Virus record (IMG/VR): IMGVR_UViG_3300030380_000557
Span: 1,612 to 41,845 of that record
Strand: one strand, 5' to 3'
Source: a virus
DNA: 40,234 nucleotides
How positions within the stretch are numbered: the first letter of the stretch is position 1; each line of letters opens with the position of its first letter. Shown here piece by piece: positions 1 through 8,267 of this stretch. The notes below the pieces were generated by a model. It was given only the letters and a program-made list of their open reading frames with translations, made no database searches and was not told the origin of the DNA. Position numbers and translations under genes: made by a program.

Positions 1-387
1 CTTTCTAAACCTAAACCTAAACGTAAATCCAAGGCTAAAGCTGTTTCACAGGCTAAAGCTGTTTCACAGGCTAAAGCTGCTCCTATGATGTTTGATGCTG
101 CTCTACAGTCTAAGAAACAAGAGCCTAAGTCTAAAGCAAAGAAAAAAGAAAGTATGTCAATTTTTGATTTTGCAGCGGGTAAAGGAGCAACTCCTCGTTT
201 TAAACAAAGAAAATCAAAACCGGGAGAGGTTACACTTTTTGGTTTTGATGTAGATGTAGACAGCACTGATAAAGGCATGGCTATGGAAGAGTTTGATTCT
301 AAGTATGGTGGTCAAATTAAAGGCACAGTAAAGCGTCGTATGGGTGGTAAAGTACGAGGCTATGGAAAGGCTATGCGTGGTTACTAA
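1..387 (+). CDS. Lysine-rich small phage protein, 5' partial
   Basis: The reading frame is open from base 1, so the gene begins left of the window; at least 128 residues are present. An ATG at 85 is only an internal methionine as far as can be seen. The N-terminal part is very rich in Lys, Ala, Ser and Pro and contains a duplicated AKAVSQ unit. The C-terminus ends in a basic Gly-rich tail (MGGKVRGYGKAMRGY), a tail type I associate with small proteins of marine phages. Function is unknown. It is the first of a run of small basic proteins ahead of the tail genes; a nucleic-acid-binding or minor virion role is inference. Confidence 0.75.
   Translation, partial: LSKPKPKRKSKAKAVSQAKAVSQAKAAPMMFDAALQSKKQEPKSKAKKKESMSIFDFAAGKGATPRFKQRKSKPGEVTLFGFDVDVDSTDKGMAMEEFDSKYGGQIKGTVKRRMGGKVRGYGKAMRGY
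34..78 (+). repeat. 18-bp tandem repeat
   Basis: The 18-base unit gctaaagctgtttcacag occurs at 34-51 and 52-69, followed by a partial third copy at 70-78. It lies in frame inside the first gene and encodes repeated AKAVSQ, so copy-number change would keep the frame. Confidence 0.9.
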
Positions 388-580
388 AGAGTTTCTTATT
401 AGGTACAATAAGTCTGTTCAAGAGGGTTATGATGATCCTACTTTAATAGATAATTCAGGAACTAAACCTAATAAAGAAGACTATGCAGATTTTAATGAAT
501 ATATAAACAGTCTTTGTAATTATATGAGAAAAAAATTTAGGTATACATATGGCAGTAAAGCGAAAAAGAAAGCCCAGTAA
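377..580 (+). CDS. Small phage protein, unknown function
   Basis: I place the start at GTG 377, which overlaps the preceding stop and follows a GGAAAGG Shine-Dalgarno site at 364-370; the frame is open further upstream but without a good start. The 67-residue product has an acidic, tyrosine-rich middle (EGYDDPT, DYADFNEY) and a very basic end (GSKAKKKAQ). No domain is recognised. It overlaps the next gene by 32 bases, which suggests coupled translation in the basic-protein cluster. Confidence 0.6.
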   Translation: MVTKEFLIRYNKSVQEGYDDPTLIDNSGTKPNKEDYADFNEYINSLCNYMRKKFRYTYGSKAKKKAQ

Positions 581-848
581 TATGAAGGGCATTACGATTG
601 GTAGGGGCATGAAGCGTCCTACCAAGGCTGGTGCTGGTATGACTAAGAAGGGTGTTGCTAAATATCGTAGGCAGAATCCCGGCTCTAAACTAAAGACTGC
701 TGTAACCGAAAAGAAACCTACAGGCAAACGTGCAGCAAGGCGTAAGTCGTACTGTGCAAGGTCTGCTGGACAAATGAAGAAATTTCCAAAGGCTGCTAAA
801 AATCCTAATAGCAGACTAAGACAAGCCCGTAAAAGATGGAGATGTTAA
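549..848 (+). CDS. Basic small protein, DUF6321-like
   Basis: The 99-residue, strongly basic protein has the block KLKTAVTEKKPTGKRAARRK, then SYCARSAGQMKKFP, then NPNSRLRQARKRWRC. This order (basic helix, conserved Cys, terminal RRWRC-like end) matches a family I recall as DUF6321, common in marine phages. Function is unknown. The isolated Cys residues near positions 69 and 99 could bind metal or form a disulfide. Its stop overlaps the next ATG (TAATG at 846-850). Confidence 0.75.
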   Translation: MAVKRKRKPSNMKGITIGRGMKRPTKAGAGMTKKGVAKYRRQNPGSKLKTAVTEKKPTGKRAARRKSYCARSAGQMKKFPKAAKNPNSRLRQARKRWRC

Positions 849-1006
849 TGGCACCTAAAAAACTTACAAATAGACAAAAGACTACACTTAAAAAACATTC
901 TAAACATCATACTAAAAAACATATGACTAGTATGAAAAAGTCAATGAGAAAAGGAAAAACTTTTGGGGCTGCTCATAAGAAAGCCATGAAAAAAGTAGGT
1001 CGATAG
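848..1006 (+). CDS. 52-residue Lys/His-rich peptide
   Basis: This short gene runs from ATG 848 (TAATG overlap with the previous stop) to TAG 1004-1006 (TAGTG overlap with the next GTG). The product carries HSKHHTKKHM, MKKSMRKGKTF and AHKKAMKKVG, a signature I recognise from small proteins that recur across marine phages. It has almost no acidic residues. Function is unknown; the composition fits nucleic-acid binding. Confidence 0.7.
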   Translation: MAPKKLTNRQKTTLKKHSKHHTKKHMTSMKKSMRKGKTFGAAHKKAMKKVGR

Positions 1007-1314
1007 TGCGTACAAAACGTGATCCTAAAGTAGGTACTGGTAAAAAACCTAAAGGTTCTGGTCGAAGACTTTATACTGATGAAAATCCAAAAGATACTGT
1101 TAGTATAAAGTTTGCAACTCCAGCAGATGCTAGAGCTACAGTAGCAAAGGTTAAAAAAATAAATAAGCCTTATGCTCGTAAAGTACAAATACTTACTGTG
1201 GGAGAACAACGTGCTAAAGTTATGGGTAAAACTCAAGTAGCTTCTATATTTAAAAAAGGTAAAGAATCTATTAGAAAAGCAAGAGGTAGTAATGGCAAAC
1301 GTAATAAAGCGTAA
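1006..1314 (+). CDS. Conserved basic marine-phage protein
   Basis: Starts at GTG 1006, coupled through TAGTG to the upstream gene. The 102-residue product begins RTKRDPKVGTGKKPKGSGRR and has a compact conserved core (LYTDENPKDTV, KFATPADARATVAKV, QILTVGEQRAKVMGK). It is a well-conserved protein of marine phages that usually lies near head and tail genes; I cannot name a domain. The regular alternation in the core suggests a folded alpha/beta domain with basic tails. It overlaps the next gene by 23 bases. Confidence 0.75.
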   Translation: MRTKRDPKVGTGKKPKGSGRRLYTDENPKDTVSIKFATPADARATVAKVKKINKPYARKVQILTVGEQRAKVMGKTQVASIFKKGKESIRKARGSNGKRNKA

Positions 1315-1699
1315 GAAAGGCGGTACAGCTACCAAACGTGACCCAAAGAAGTGGGCTGCTGCTAAAGCTAAAGCAAAGCGCAAGATGGGTGGTAAACACT
1401 CTGCCAGAGCTATGCAACTTGCTGTTAAGTATTACAAAGATGCTGGTGGAACTTATAGCGGTAAGAAAAAATCTACTAATAAACTTTCAAAGTGGAGCAA
1501 ACAAAAATGGCGCACGAAGTCAGGCAAACCCTCCAGCAAAACCGGGGAGCGTTATCTACCGGAGAAAGCAATCAAATCCCTATCGTCAAAGGAATATGCA
1601 GCGACCACCAGAGCAAAGAGAAAAGGGACTGCTGCCGGGAAGCAGTTCGTGAAGCAGCCAAAAAGAATAGCGGCTAAAACTAAAAGGTATAGAACGTAA
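1292..1699 (+). CDS. Basic protein, DUF5872-like
   Basis: ATG 1292 follows an AGAGG site. The 135-residue product is highly basic. Its centre reads HSARAMQLAVKYYKDAGGTY, then LSKWSKQKWRTKSGKPSSK and ERYLPEKAIKSLSSKEYAAT, which matches a family I recall as DUF5872 (SAR-x-AQL-x-x-YYK followed by KW-x-x-QKWRT and RYLP-x-KA). The family is found in phages and giant viruses and has no assigned function. The second half (about 1500-1680) uses more G/C-rich codons than its neighbours, hinting at a separate origin for that segment. Confidence 0.8.
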   Translation: MANVIKRKKGGTATKRDPKKWAAAKAKAKRKMGGKHSARAMQLAVKYYKDAGGTYSGKKKSTNKLSKWSKQKWRTKSGKPSSKTGERYLPEKAIKSLSSKEYAATTRAKRKGTAAGKQFVKQPKRIAAKTKRYRT

Positions 1700-2373
1700 T
1701 GGCAGTATCAGGAACATATGACTTTAACCTTGATATAGACGAGGTTATACAAGAAGCTACGGAAATGATTGGGGGTGAAGATACTCTTGGCCACGAACCT
1801 GCTTCTGCACGCCGCTCTATTAATCTCATGCTTAAAGATTGGCAGAATAGAGGTGTGCTTCTCTGGACTACTTCTGTTTCCAGTGTAACTGTAGCTGCCA
1901 GTACTACAACCTATTCTCTTGCCTCTTCTACTATAGATGCTCTGGAAGTTGTTCTTAACAGAGACAGTACTGATATACAGCTTGAGCGCATTACTCCTGA
2001 AGAATATCTTCTTATTCCTAATAAGACACAGACAGGTCGTCCCAATCAATACTCTATACGTAGAGAAAGAGATAATCCTGTACTGTCTGTATGGCCCCTT
2101 CCTGATAATTCTACAGATGTTTTGAAGATGGAAATTATTTCTGAGCTTCAAGATGTAAATAAGTCTGCTATACAAAATGCAGATTTACCTAAAAGATTTT
2201 TACCTTGCCTTACATGTGGTCTTGCTTATTACATGTCAATGAAGCGACCTCTTGTTCCTGAGAATAGAATTATGATGTTAAAGGCAAACTATGAAGAACT
2301 TCTTATGAGAGCAATGGAAGAAGACAGAGAAAGAGCCTCTATGTTTATTCGTCCAAGACTAAGGTATATTTAA
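1699..2373 (+). CDS. Head-tail adaptor (tail accessory factor, P22 gp4/SU10 adaptor-like)
   Basis: The 224-residue protein would dock on the portal and connect the head to the tail. It starts with a helical segment (DIDEVIQEATEMIGGE, then SARRSINLMLKDWQNRG), has a beta-rich middle, and ends in a helical region with the amphipathic LPKRFLPCLTCGLAYYMSMK segment. This helix-beta-helix layout and length fit the podoviral adaptor family. Position before the zinc protein and fibres supports a connector role. It is joined by TAATG to both neighbours. Assignment rests on architecture, so the exact subfamily is uncertain. Confidence 0.75.
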   Translation: MAVSGTYDFNLDIDEVIQEATEMIGGEDTLGHEPASARRSINLMLKDWQNRGVLLWTTSVSSVTVAASTTTYSLASSTIDALEVVLNRDSTDIQLERITPEEYLLIPNKTQTGRPNQYSIRRERDNPVLSVWPLPDNSTDVLKMEIISELQDVNKSAIQNADLPKRFLPCLTCGLAYYMSMKRPLVPENRIMMLKANYEELLMRAMEEDRERASMFIRPRLRYI

Positions 2374-2648
2374 TGGCTACCACTAAAAATGCACTGGCTA
2401 TGTGCGATGTATGTGGGTTTGTATATCCACATCGTATAATGCAAATGAACAGTTATGGGATGCTGGTATGCCCAGAAGACTTTGAAGGACAGTTTGATCT
2501 GAAGAACCATCCTCAAAATCATGTGCCTGATGTAAGAGATAATCCAGCTATTCTTAATCCTCGTCCTGATACAGGCGGACGTAATCTTGAATGGAGTCAG
2601 GCCAGCACAGCTTGGGGATCAACAGAGAAGTATTGGAATCTAATATGA
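2373..2648 (+). CDS. Small zinc-binding-type protein
   Basis: The 91-residue protein has CDVCGFVYPHRIM near residue 11 followed by LVCPEDFEGQFDLKNHPQNH, giving a CxxC pair plus a third Cys and nearby His/Asp that could complete a zinc site. The form recurs beside the adaptor gene in related marine phages. The role is unknown, probably a minor virion or tail assembly factor. ATGA overlap with the following fibre gene. Confidence 0.75.
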   Translation: MATTKNALAMCDVCGFVYPHRIMQMNSYGMLVCPEDFEGQFDLKNHPQNHVPDVRDNPAILNPRPDTGGRNLEWSQASTAWGSTEKYWNLI

Positions 2649-5161
2649 GCGATTTAACAAGTCAACTAATATCAAATACATATAAGCAGATTATACTTGT
2701 TAGTTCTTCAACTAGCAATACTGGTGTAGACACTTCCCTGAAAGCAGTCCAGACAGGTGATGGTGTTAACACTGCCCTGAAGGTAGCTACCAATGCAGTA
2801 CAGATTACTGGTGCATTAGGAGTAGATGGGTCAGTCTCTCTGGATGGAAACTTACATGTAGATGATAAAGTATGTGCCAGCAGTTTCTACGGAGACGGTT
2901 CAAACCTGTCTGGTGTGACTGCAACGATTGCTGGTAACATATCAGTAAGTAATGCCACGGTAGGTGGTACTCTTTATGTTGGCGGCACGGCTACTCTGGC
3001 TGGCGCTACACATCTGCAAAGCACTGTATCAGTTGGTGGGGCTGCACAGTTTGGCTCTACGGTAACTGTATCAGGCGCTGCACAACTACAAAGCACAGTT
3101 ACGGCTGTGGGGGCTGCAACATTTAAATCTACAGTTACAGTAGAGAATGCAGCAATACTTAAAAACAATGTTTCAGTTGGTGGTACGTTTGCAGTGGCTG
3201 GTGCAGCTACCTTCACCTCCAAAGCGGAGTTTGATAATGATGTATCAGTTAGTGGACGTTTGGATGTTGCTTCTTCTGTTTGTGTAGGAGGCATTGCAAA
3301 CTTTGCAAGTAATGTTTCTGTAAGCGGAAATTTAAATGTTGTTGGTAATGTAACTGCTGCTGAGTTTTATGGTGATGGTTCTAATCTTACAAATGTGGAA
3401 GCTGAACTTGGTATTGCCACAAACATTTCCGTATCAGGATTTATAAATGCTGGTGGTAATGTATCAGTAAGTGGTACTTTCAATGTTGTTGGTGCTGCTA
3501 CATTTAAAGATAATGTAAGTGTAAGCGGCAATACTAATCTTGGCGGCACAGTCACAGTAGGTGGTGCAGTAAGTTTGGCATCAACTCTTAGTGTAGGTGG
3601 CGCAGCTAACTTTGCAAGCACGGTTACAATAGCTGGTGCTAATGTTCAAGCAGCGAATGCAAGAGTATGTGCAAGTGCTTATTATGGAGATGGTTCTAAT
3701 CTTACAAATGTAGGTATTAGTGGAAATGTATCTGTTAATAATGCAACTATTGGCGGAAATTTATATGTAGGCGGAACAGTAACGGTAGCAGGGGCTGCAA
3801 TATTTGAAGATAGTGTATCCGTATCAGGTAATGTGGACATAGCAGGTAACACCTCAGTAGGTGGAACTCTGATGACCACAGGAGCCGCCACATTTGATGA
3901 TGATGTATCTGTAAGTGGTAATACAAATCTTGGTGGTACAGTAACTGTAGGCGGGGCAGTTAGCCTTGCATCAACCCTCAGTGTGGGAGGTGCAGCAAAC
4001 TTTGCCTCTACAGTGACCATAGCAGGGGCTGTGAGCCTTAACTCTACTCTCTCGGTAGGTGGGGCTACCCATCTTGCCAGCACCGTCACAGTGGCCGGAA
4101 AAGCCATCTTTGAAGATAGTGTATCTGTAAGTGGTAATGTAGATATAGGAGGTAATGTTTCAGTAGGTGGAACGCTCTTTGCTGCTGGAGGAATTACTTA
4201 TGATGGAGATGTATCTGTTAGTGGTAACTTGGCCGTTGGCGGTAATACTTCTATTGGTGGTACGCTTAGTGTTACGGGTGCAGTATCTCTTGCATCTACT
4301 CTTAGTGTAGGAGGTGCAGCAAACTTTGGAAGTACTGTAACGGTAGCTGGTGCGGTATCGCTAGCATCAACTCTTTCAGTAGGGGGAGCAGCACACTTTG
4401 CAAGTACAGTTACAGTAGCTGGGGCAGCGATCTTTGAAGATGCAGTATCAGTATCAGGTGCAGTAGATATAGCTGGTAATACTTCTATTGGTGGTACACT
4501 TATAACCACAGGTAAAGCAGAGTTTGAAGATGATGTATCTGTTTCAGGTAACTCAAACTTTGGCGGAACAGTTACTGTTGGTGGAGCAGTATCACTAGCC
4601 TCTACACTATCAGTAGGTGGTGCAGTAAATCTTCTTAGCACTGTTACTGCTACGGGCAACTCAGGCTTCTTAGGAACTGTCAGGGTTAGTGGTGCAACCT
4701 CTCTGGAGGGTACTGTACATATTACAGGTACAGCTACAATTACAGGTAACTCTGGTTTCCTTGGTACTGTCAGAGTATCTGGTAATACTTCTCTGGAGGG
4801 ACAACTACAACTAAGCGAGTCTGCTGCGGCTGCTGTACATACCACTGCAATTAACGGTGTGACATCTGTATCCCTAAACTTTGGTATAGCACAGAACTTC
4901 TTTACTTCTGTTACTGCTGCACATACACTGGCACGACCTACCAATGCAAGAGTAGGACAGGTTGGTAGTATTCTGTTTATGCAGGATGGCGGCTCTGGTA
5001 CAGTTGCTTATAATGCCTGTTGGAACTTTATTGGCGGCACAGCCCCAACATTATCAACAGGCGATAATGCAATGGATAGATTAGATTATATAGTAGTTTC
5101 AGTTTCTTCTGACGATACTGCTGAAAATATTCAAGCAGTTATGACACAAGCTTATAGTTAG
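2645..5161 (+). CDS. Repeat-built tail fibre protein
   Basis: I use ATG 2645 (838 residues), which gives an ATGA overlap with the previous gene; an open stretch upstream lacks coding character. Residues about 70-720 consist of near-perfect 12-residue units (GGAVSLASTLSV, GGAANFASTVTV, AGKAIFEDSVSV), sometimes with 6-residue insertions, rich in Ser, Thr, Val and Gly. This 6-residue periodicity is typical of a beta-solenoid shaft. The motif YGDGSNL occurs three times and may mark segment boundaries. The last ~70 residues form a different cap domain (GQVGSILFMQDGG through RLDYIVVSV), also present at the end of the fibre at 8267-9214. Likely an elongated fibre shaft that reaches towards the host surface. 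Confidence 0.88.
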   Translation: MSDLTSQLISNTYKQIILVSSSTSNTGVDTSLKAVQTGDGVNTALKVATNAVQITGALGVDGSVSLDGNLHVDDKVCASSFYGDGSNLSGVTATIAGNISVSNATVGGTLYVGGTATLAGATHLQSTVSVGGAAQFGSTVTVSGAAQLQSTVTAVGAATFKSTVTVENAAILKNNVSVGGTFAVAGAATFTSKAEFDNDVSVSGRLDVASSVCVGGIANFASNVSVSGNLNVVGNVTAAEFYGDGSNLTNVEAELGIATNISVSGFINAGGNVSVSGTFNVVGAATFKDNVSVSGNTNLGGTVTVGGAVSLASTLSVGGAANFASTVTIAGANVQAANARVCASAYYGDGSNLTNVGISGNVSVNNATIGGNLYVGGTVTVAGAAIFEDSVSVSGNVDIAGNTSVGGTLMTTGAATFDDDVSVSGNTNLGGTVTVGGAVSLASTLSVGGAANFASTVTIAGAVSLNSTLSVGGATHLASTVTVAGKAIFEDSVSVSGNVDIGGNVSVGGTLFAAGGITYDGDVSVSGNLAVGGNTSIGGTLSVTGAVSLASTLSVGGAANFGSTVTVAGAVSLASTLSVGGAAHFASTVTVAGAAIFEDAVSVSGAVDIAGNTSIGGTLITTGKAEFEDDVSVSGNSNFGGTVTVGGAVSLASTLSVGGAVNLLSTVTATGNSGFLGTVRVSGATSLEGTVHITGTATITGNSGFLGTVRVSGNTSLEGQLQLSESAAAAVHTTAINGVTSVSLNFGIAQNFFTSVTAAHTLARPTNARVGQVGSILFMQDGGSGTVAYNACWNFIGGTAPTLSTGDNAMDRLDYIVVSVSSDDTAENIQAVMTQAYS
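3515..3640 (+). repeat. 42-residue fibre module, copy 1
   Basis: These 126 bases encode a module that starts VSVSGNTNLGG and ends FASTVTIAGA. An identical 42-residue protein segment is encoded at 3905-4030, but the two DNA copies differ at many synonymous positions. Further related copies lie between 4230 and 4640. Confidence 0.85.
3905..4030 (+). repeat. 42-residue fibre module, copy 2
   Basis: Encodes the same 42 residues as 3515-3640 with different codons for several Ser, Gly, Thr and Val residues. It is followed by more 12-residue shaft units. Confidence 0.85.
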
Positions 5162-5172
5162 GATTAATAAGA

Positions 5173-7479
5173 ATGGTATTTAGTAATAATCTTTTAATGG
5201 GTGCTGCTGGTCAAGCAACAGGATATGAGATTGATCAGAGCATTCGTTTTAACGACGACGATTCTGCCCATTTGTCTCGTACTTTAGGTACTGCAAGTAA
5301 TCGTAAAATTTGGACATATAGTCTTTGGATTAAAAGAGCTAATCTTGGTACAAGGCAAATGTTTTTTACCGTAGCTGCTGGAGGAGGCGCACAAGGTATC
5401 CTTGAGTTTGACCAAGGCGATGGCGGCAATGGGGGAATGGATAAGCTAGTTGTTAACAATGAAACTAGCGGAACAACTGCACTGAATTGGGAACTTGAAA
5501 TTGCGTTTCGTGACCCAGCAGCATGGTATAATTTTGTTTTTGTATACGACACCACGCAAAGCACTGCGAATGATCGTTTCAAATGTTTTGTGAATGGCGC
5601 ATTACAAACTGAGTGGGATAGAAATTCAACTCCCGGTCAAAATGAAGAACAAGCTTTTAATAATGCTTTAGACCATAGAATTGGTGAAGGCCATATAGCA
5701 AACTTTTACTTTGATGGTTACATGGCCGAAATACATTTCATTGATGGCACTGCAAAAGCTGCGTCTGATTTTGGTGAGTACAACGATGATGGCGTCTGGG
5801 TGCCGATTAAATATGAAGGGTCTTACGGAAACAATGGATTTTACCTAAAAGGGCAGGACAGTTCTGCACTTGGTGATGACACTTCAGGAAATGGGAATGA
5901 TTTTGCCAGCAGTGGCTTGGCAGCGGCGGATCAAAAATCTGATACGCCGACTACAAACGCATCAACCCTTAACCCACTGTGGGCCGGGGCAACATTGTCT
6001 GATGGCAACCTCGTAGCAACCGCAAGTGCTGATGCGTATCAGTGGGCTACATCAACATTTTCAATTGATGACGGTGGTAAATACGTTTGTGAATTTCAGA
6101 AAAGTGCCGGTACATTTGGCTATGTCGGTATCTTCCAACTTGGAAATCACAATGCAACCACCGGCAACAACTATATGTACGCCTATAATCTTGGAACAGG
6201 TGAAATTGTAAAAAATTCAAGTGTAGTAACTGATCTTGGAACTGGTGCGGCCAACAGCTTAATGCGTATTGAATATGATGGCAGTAATGACACTATTGAG
6301 ATATTTGATGATGGTACAGAAATCTTTCCAGCATCAACTGGTGTATCAAATACTGTTGGTTTGACAGGACAAAATTCTTTGCACTTTGGCTGTGCGCCTT
6401 ATGCGAGCGGCACAATTATCACAGCAACTTTCCAAGGTTTAAGCGGAACACCAACTACCAATTTTAAAGAGTTGACAAGTGCTAATCTTTCCACACCAAC
6501 AATCTCTGATGGATCAAAGTATTTTCAAACCACGCTGTATAACGGAACTGGCAGCGAGCTTGAAGTAAATCAATCTGGCAACTCAACTTTTGAACCAGAT
6601 TTTGTATGGATTAAAAATCGTAGTAATGCGGGCAACGAACATGATTTATATGATGCTGTTCGTGGTGCAACAAAAGCAATATTTTCTTCTGCGGCAAGTC
6701 CTGAAAGCACTCAGACACAAGGTCTAAAAAGTTTTGACAGCGATGGTTTTACTGTTGGCACCCGTGGTGAGGTAAACACAAGCGGATCAACTAATGTTGC
6801 TTGGCAGTGGAAAGAAGAAGCAACCCCCGGTTTTGATATTGTTACCTATACGGGTAACAAAACTAACCGCACAATTTCACATTCGTTAGGAGTTGCTCCA
6901 GAGTGGATTGTTATTAAAGACACTTCAAACACTGAGAGTTGGGTTGTTGGTCACAATTCGATTGGCTGGACAAAAAACCTTTTTCTTAATCTGACTAATG
7001 CCGAGGCAACCAGTTCATCAATCTGGCAAGACACTGCGCCAACAAGTTCTGTTTTCTCAATCGGAACAAGCGACGGTGTAAACAAAGTTGGAACGCATAT
7101 AGCGTATCTTTGGGCATCGGTTGCTGGATTTTCAAAGTTTGGTTCTTATACGGGCAATGGCTCCGCAGATGGGCCATTTATTTTTACCGGGATGGCACCT
7201 GCTTTCATTATAGTGAAACGTGCCGCTGGCGGAACAGGTAACTGGGACATGTTTGATAGGCAGCGTGATCCAATTAACCCCGCAGATGCAGTGCTAGATG
7301 CAGATTCCAACGGTGCTGAAGCAAGTTATTCAACCATTGATATCGATTTTTTAAGCAACGGATTTAAGGTTCGTGGAACGCAGTCCAATATCAATACAAG
7401 TGGTGACACATACATATACATGGCCTTCGCAGAGAATCCATTCGGCGGTGAAGACATTGTACCAGTGACAGCAAGATAG
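5173..7479 (+). CDS. LamG/SPRY-type tail protein, probable receptor-binding protein
   Basis: The 768-residue protein follows an AGGA site and reads as several beta-sandwich modules. Residues about 20-200 resemble a LamG/concanavalin-like lectin (IWTYSLWIKRA, WYNFVFVYD, FVNG, DGYMAEIHFIDG). About 285-430 resemble a SPRY-like domain (KYVCEFQKSAGTFGYVGIF). About 470-768 hold two copies of a DUF7483-like module (FVWIKNRSNAGNEHDLYDAVRG; ISHSLGVAPEWIVIKD, then MAPAFIIVKRA). Such modules are known for carbohydrate or surface binding in marine phages. Placement between two shaft-type fibres suggests the host-recognition element. It uses more CGT and AAC codons than the AGA-rich neighbours, which fits exchange by recombination. 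Confidence 0.8.
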   Translation: MVFSNNLLMGAAGQATGYEIDQSIRFNDDDSAHLSRTLGTASNRKIWTYSLWIKRANLGTRQMFFTVAAGGGAQGILEFDQGDGGNGGMDKLVVNNETSGTTALNWELEIAFRDPAAWYNFVFVYDTTQSTANDRFKCFVNGALQTEWDRNSTPGQNEEQAFNNALDHRIGEGHIANFYFDGYMAEIHFIDGTAKAASDFGEYNDDGVWVPIKYEGSYGNNGFYLKGQDSSALGDDTSGNGNDFASSGLAAADQKSDTPTTNASTLNPLWAGATLSDGNLVATASADAYQWATSTFSIDDGGKYVCEFQKSAGTFGYVGIFQLGNHNATTGNNYMYAYNLGTGEIVKNSSVVTDLGTGAANSLMRIEYDGSNDTIEIFDDGTEIFPASTGVSNTVGLTGQNSLHFGCAPYASGTIITATFQGLSGTPTTNFKELTSANLSTPTISDGSKYFQTTLYNGTGSELEVNQSGNSTFEPDFVWIKNRSNAGNEHDLYDAVRGATKAIFSSAASPESTQTQGLKSFDSDGFTVGTRGEVNTSGSTNVAWQWKEEATPGFDIVTYTGNKTNRTISHSLGVAPEWIVIKDTSNTESWVVGHNSIGWTKNLFLNLTNAEATSSSIWQDTAPTSSVFSIGTSDGVNKVGTHIAYLWASVAGFSKFGSYTGNGSADGPFIFTGMAPAFIIVKRAAGGTGNWDMFDRQRDPINPADAVLDADSNGAEASYSTIDIDFLSNGFKVRGTQSNINTSGDTYIYMAFAENPFGGEDIVPVTAR

Positions 7480-7491
7480 GAGAAGAAAGTA

Positions 7492-8064
7492 ATGTGGAAA
7501 CATAACGGCAGAACAATCAGAGTAGGTAAAGCATGGACTGCTGATAATGGTGTTCAGAATCCTGCTAACTGGCATATCTGGTCTGCCTCAGAAAAGATTG
7601 CTGCTGGTGTTGTTGAGATAGCAGAAGATACTCCACCTGATAGTCGTCTATATCATTGGGGACAAAACTCTGATGGTACTATTACATCTACTGCTAAGTC
7701 TCTTGTAGATGTTAATGAAGTAGATGCAGATGGTAATGCTCTTTTAGATGAGGATGGCAATCAAGTTGTTACCCGTGGTGTTAAATATAATCTTAAACAA
7801 GAAGTTAAAGCACAACAAGGTTCTTTACTAAGTCAAACTGATTGGGTTGTTGTTCGTAAAGCTGATAATGATACTGCAATACCAAGTAACATTGCAACAT
7901 GGAGAGCAGCTATCAGAACTAAAGCTACGGAGATGGAAACAGCAATAGATAATGCAGCAGATACAGATGCAGTTGCAGCATTGTTTGTTAGCTACATAAC
8001 AAATGAAGATGGTAGTGTAACTAAATCGGGTATTCTTTATGATTGGCCGGTGTTAGGAGAGTAA
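7492..8064 (+). CDS. Tail fibre assembly-like protein
   Basis: ATG 7492 follows a strong AGGAGAAG site. The 190-residue protein starts with a short beta-rich part (WKHNGRTIRVG, NPANWHIWSA) and ends in a helical region whose core KAQQGSLLSQTDWVVVRKAD followed by IPSNIATWRAAIRTKATEME is typical of fibre-assembly/XkdW-like proteins (L-x-x-TDW-x-x-x-R and P-x-x-x-x-x-YR/WR). Location directly after the receptor-binding protein supports a role in folding or attaching fibres. Confidence 0.7.
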   Translation: MWKHNGRTIRVGKAWTADNGVQNPANWHIWSASEKIAAGVVEIAEDTPPDSRLYHWGQNSDGTITSTAKSLVDVNEVDADGNALLDEDGNQVVTRGVKYNLKQEVKAQQGSLLSQTDWVVVRKADNDTAIPSNIATWRAAIRTKATEMETAIDNAADTDAVAALFVSYITNEDGSVTKSGILYDWPVLGE

Positions 8065-8267
8065 TGTATTATTTTTTTTCAATTATAGTTCTTTCAATGT
8101 TACCAACAGGAGAACCTATAATAGAGCAATCAGTTACTGGTCCATTCTTAGAAAGAAAACACTGTATTGCATACGAAAATTTAATAAAAGGCATAGCACA
8201 ACAAACACCTACATCTCATATATTAGAAGCTGAATGTAGAAAAGAAGCTAAAGGAAAGGCAGCATAA
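8064..8267 (+). CDS. Small exported or membrane-anchored Cys protein
   Basis: Real start is ATG 8064 (TAATG overlap), giving 67 residues. The N-terminus MYYFFSIIVLSMLPTGEP is a hydrophobic signal-like segment. The rest is soluble with Cys residues near positions 35 and 59 that could form a disulfide in the periplasm. Its stop overlaps the next ATG (TAATG). No family recognised. Confidence 0.6.
   Translation: MYYFFSIIVLSMLPTGEPIIEQSVTGPFLERKHCIAYENLIKGIAQQTPTSHILEAECRKEAKGKAA

Noticed and set aside
4198-4944. Long antisense reading frame (248 codons), and similar antisense frames at 2974-3294, 3367-3621, 3682-4107 and 8569-8853
   Set aside because: They are mirror images of the repeated fibre codons (Pro/Val/Thr-rich products) and have no ribosome sites.
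2645-5161. Regular 36-base repeats that could suggest a CRISPR array
   Set aside because: The periodicity is continuous, in frame and has no spacers; it encodes 12-residue fibre units.
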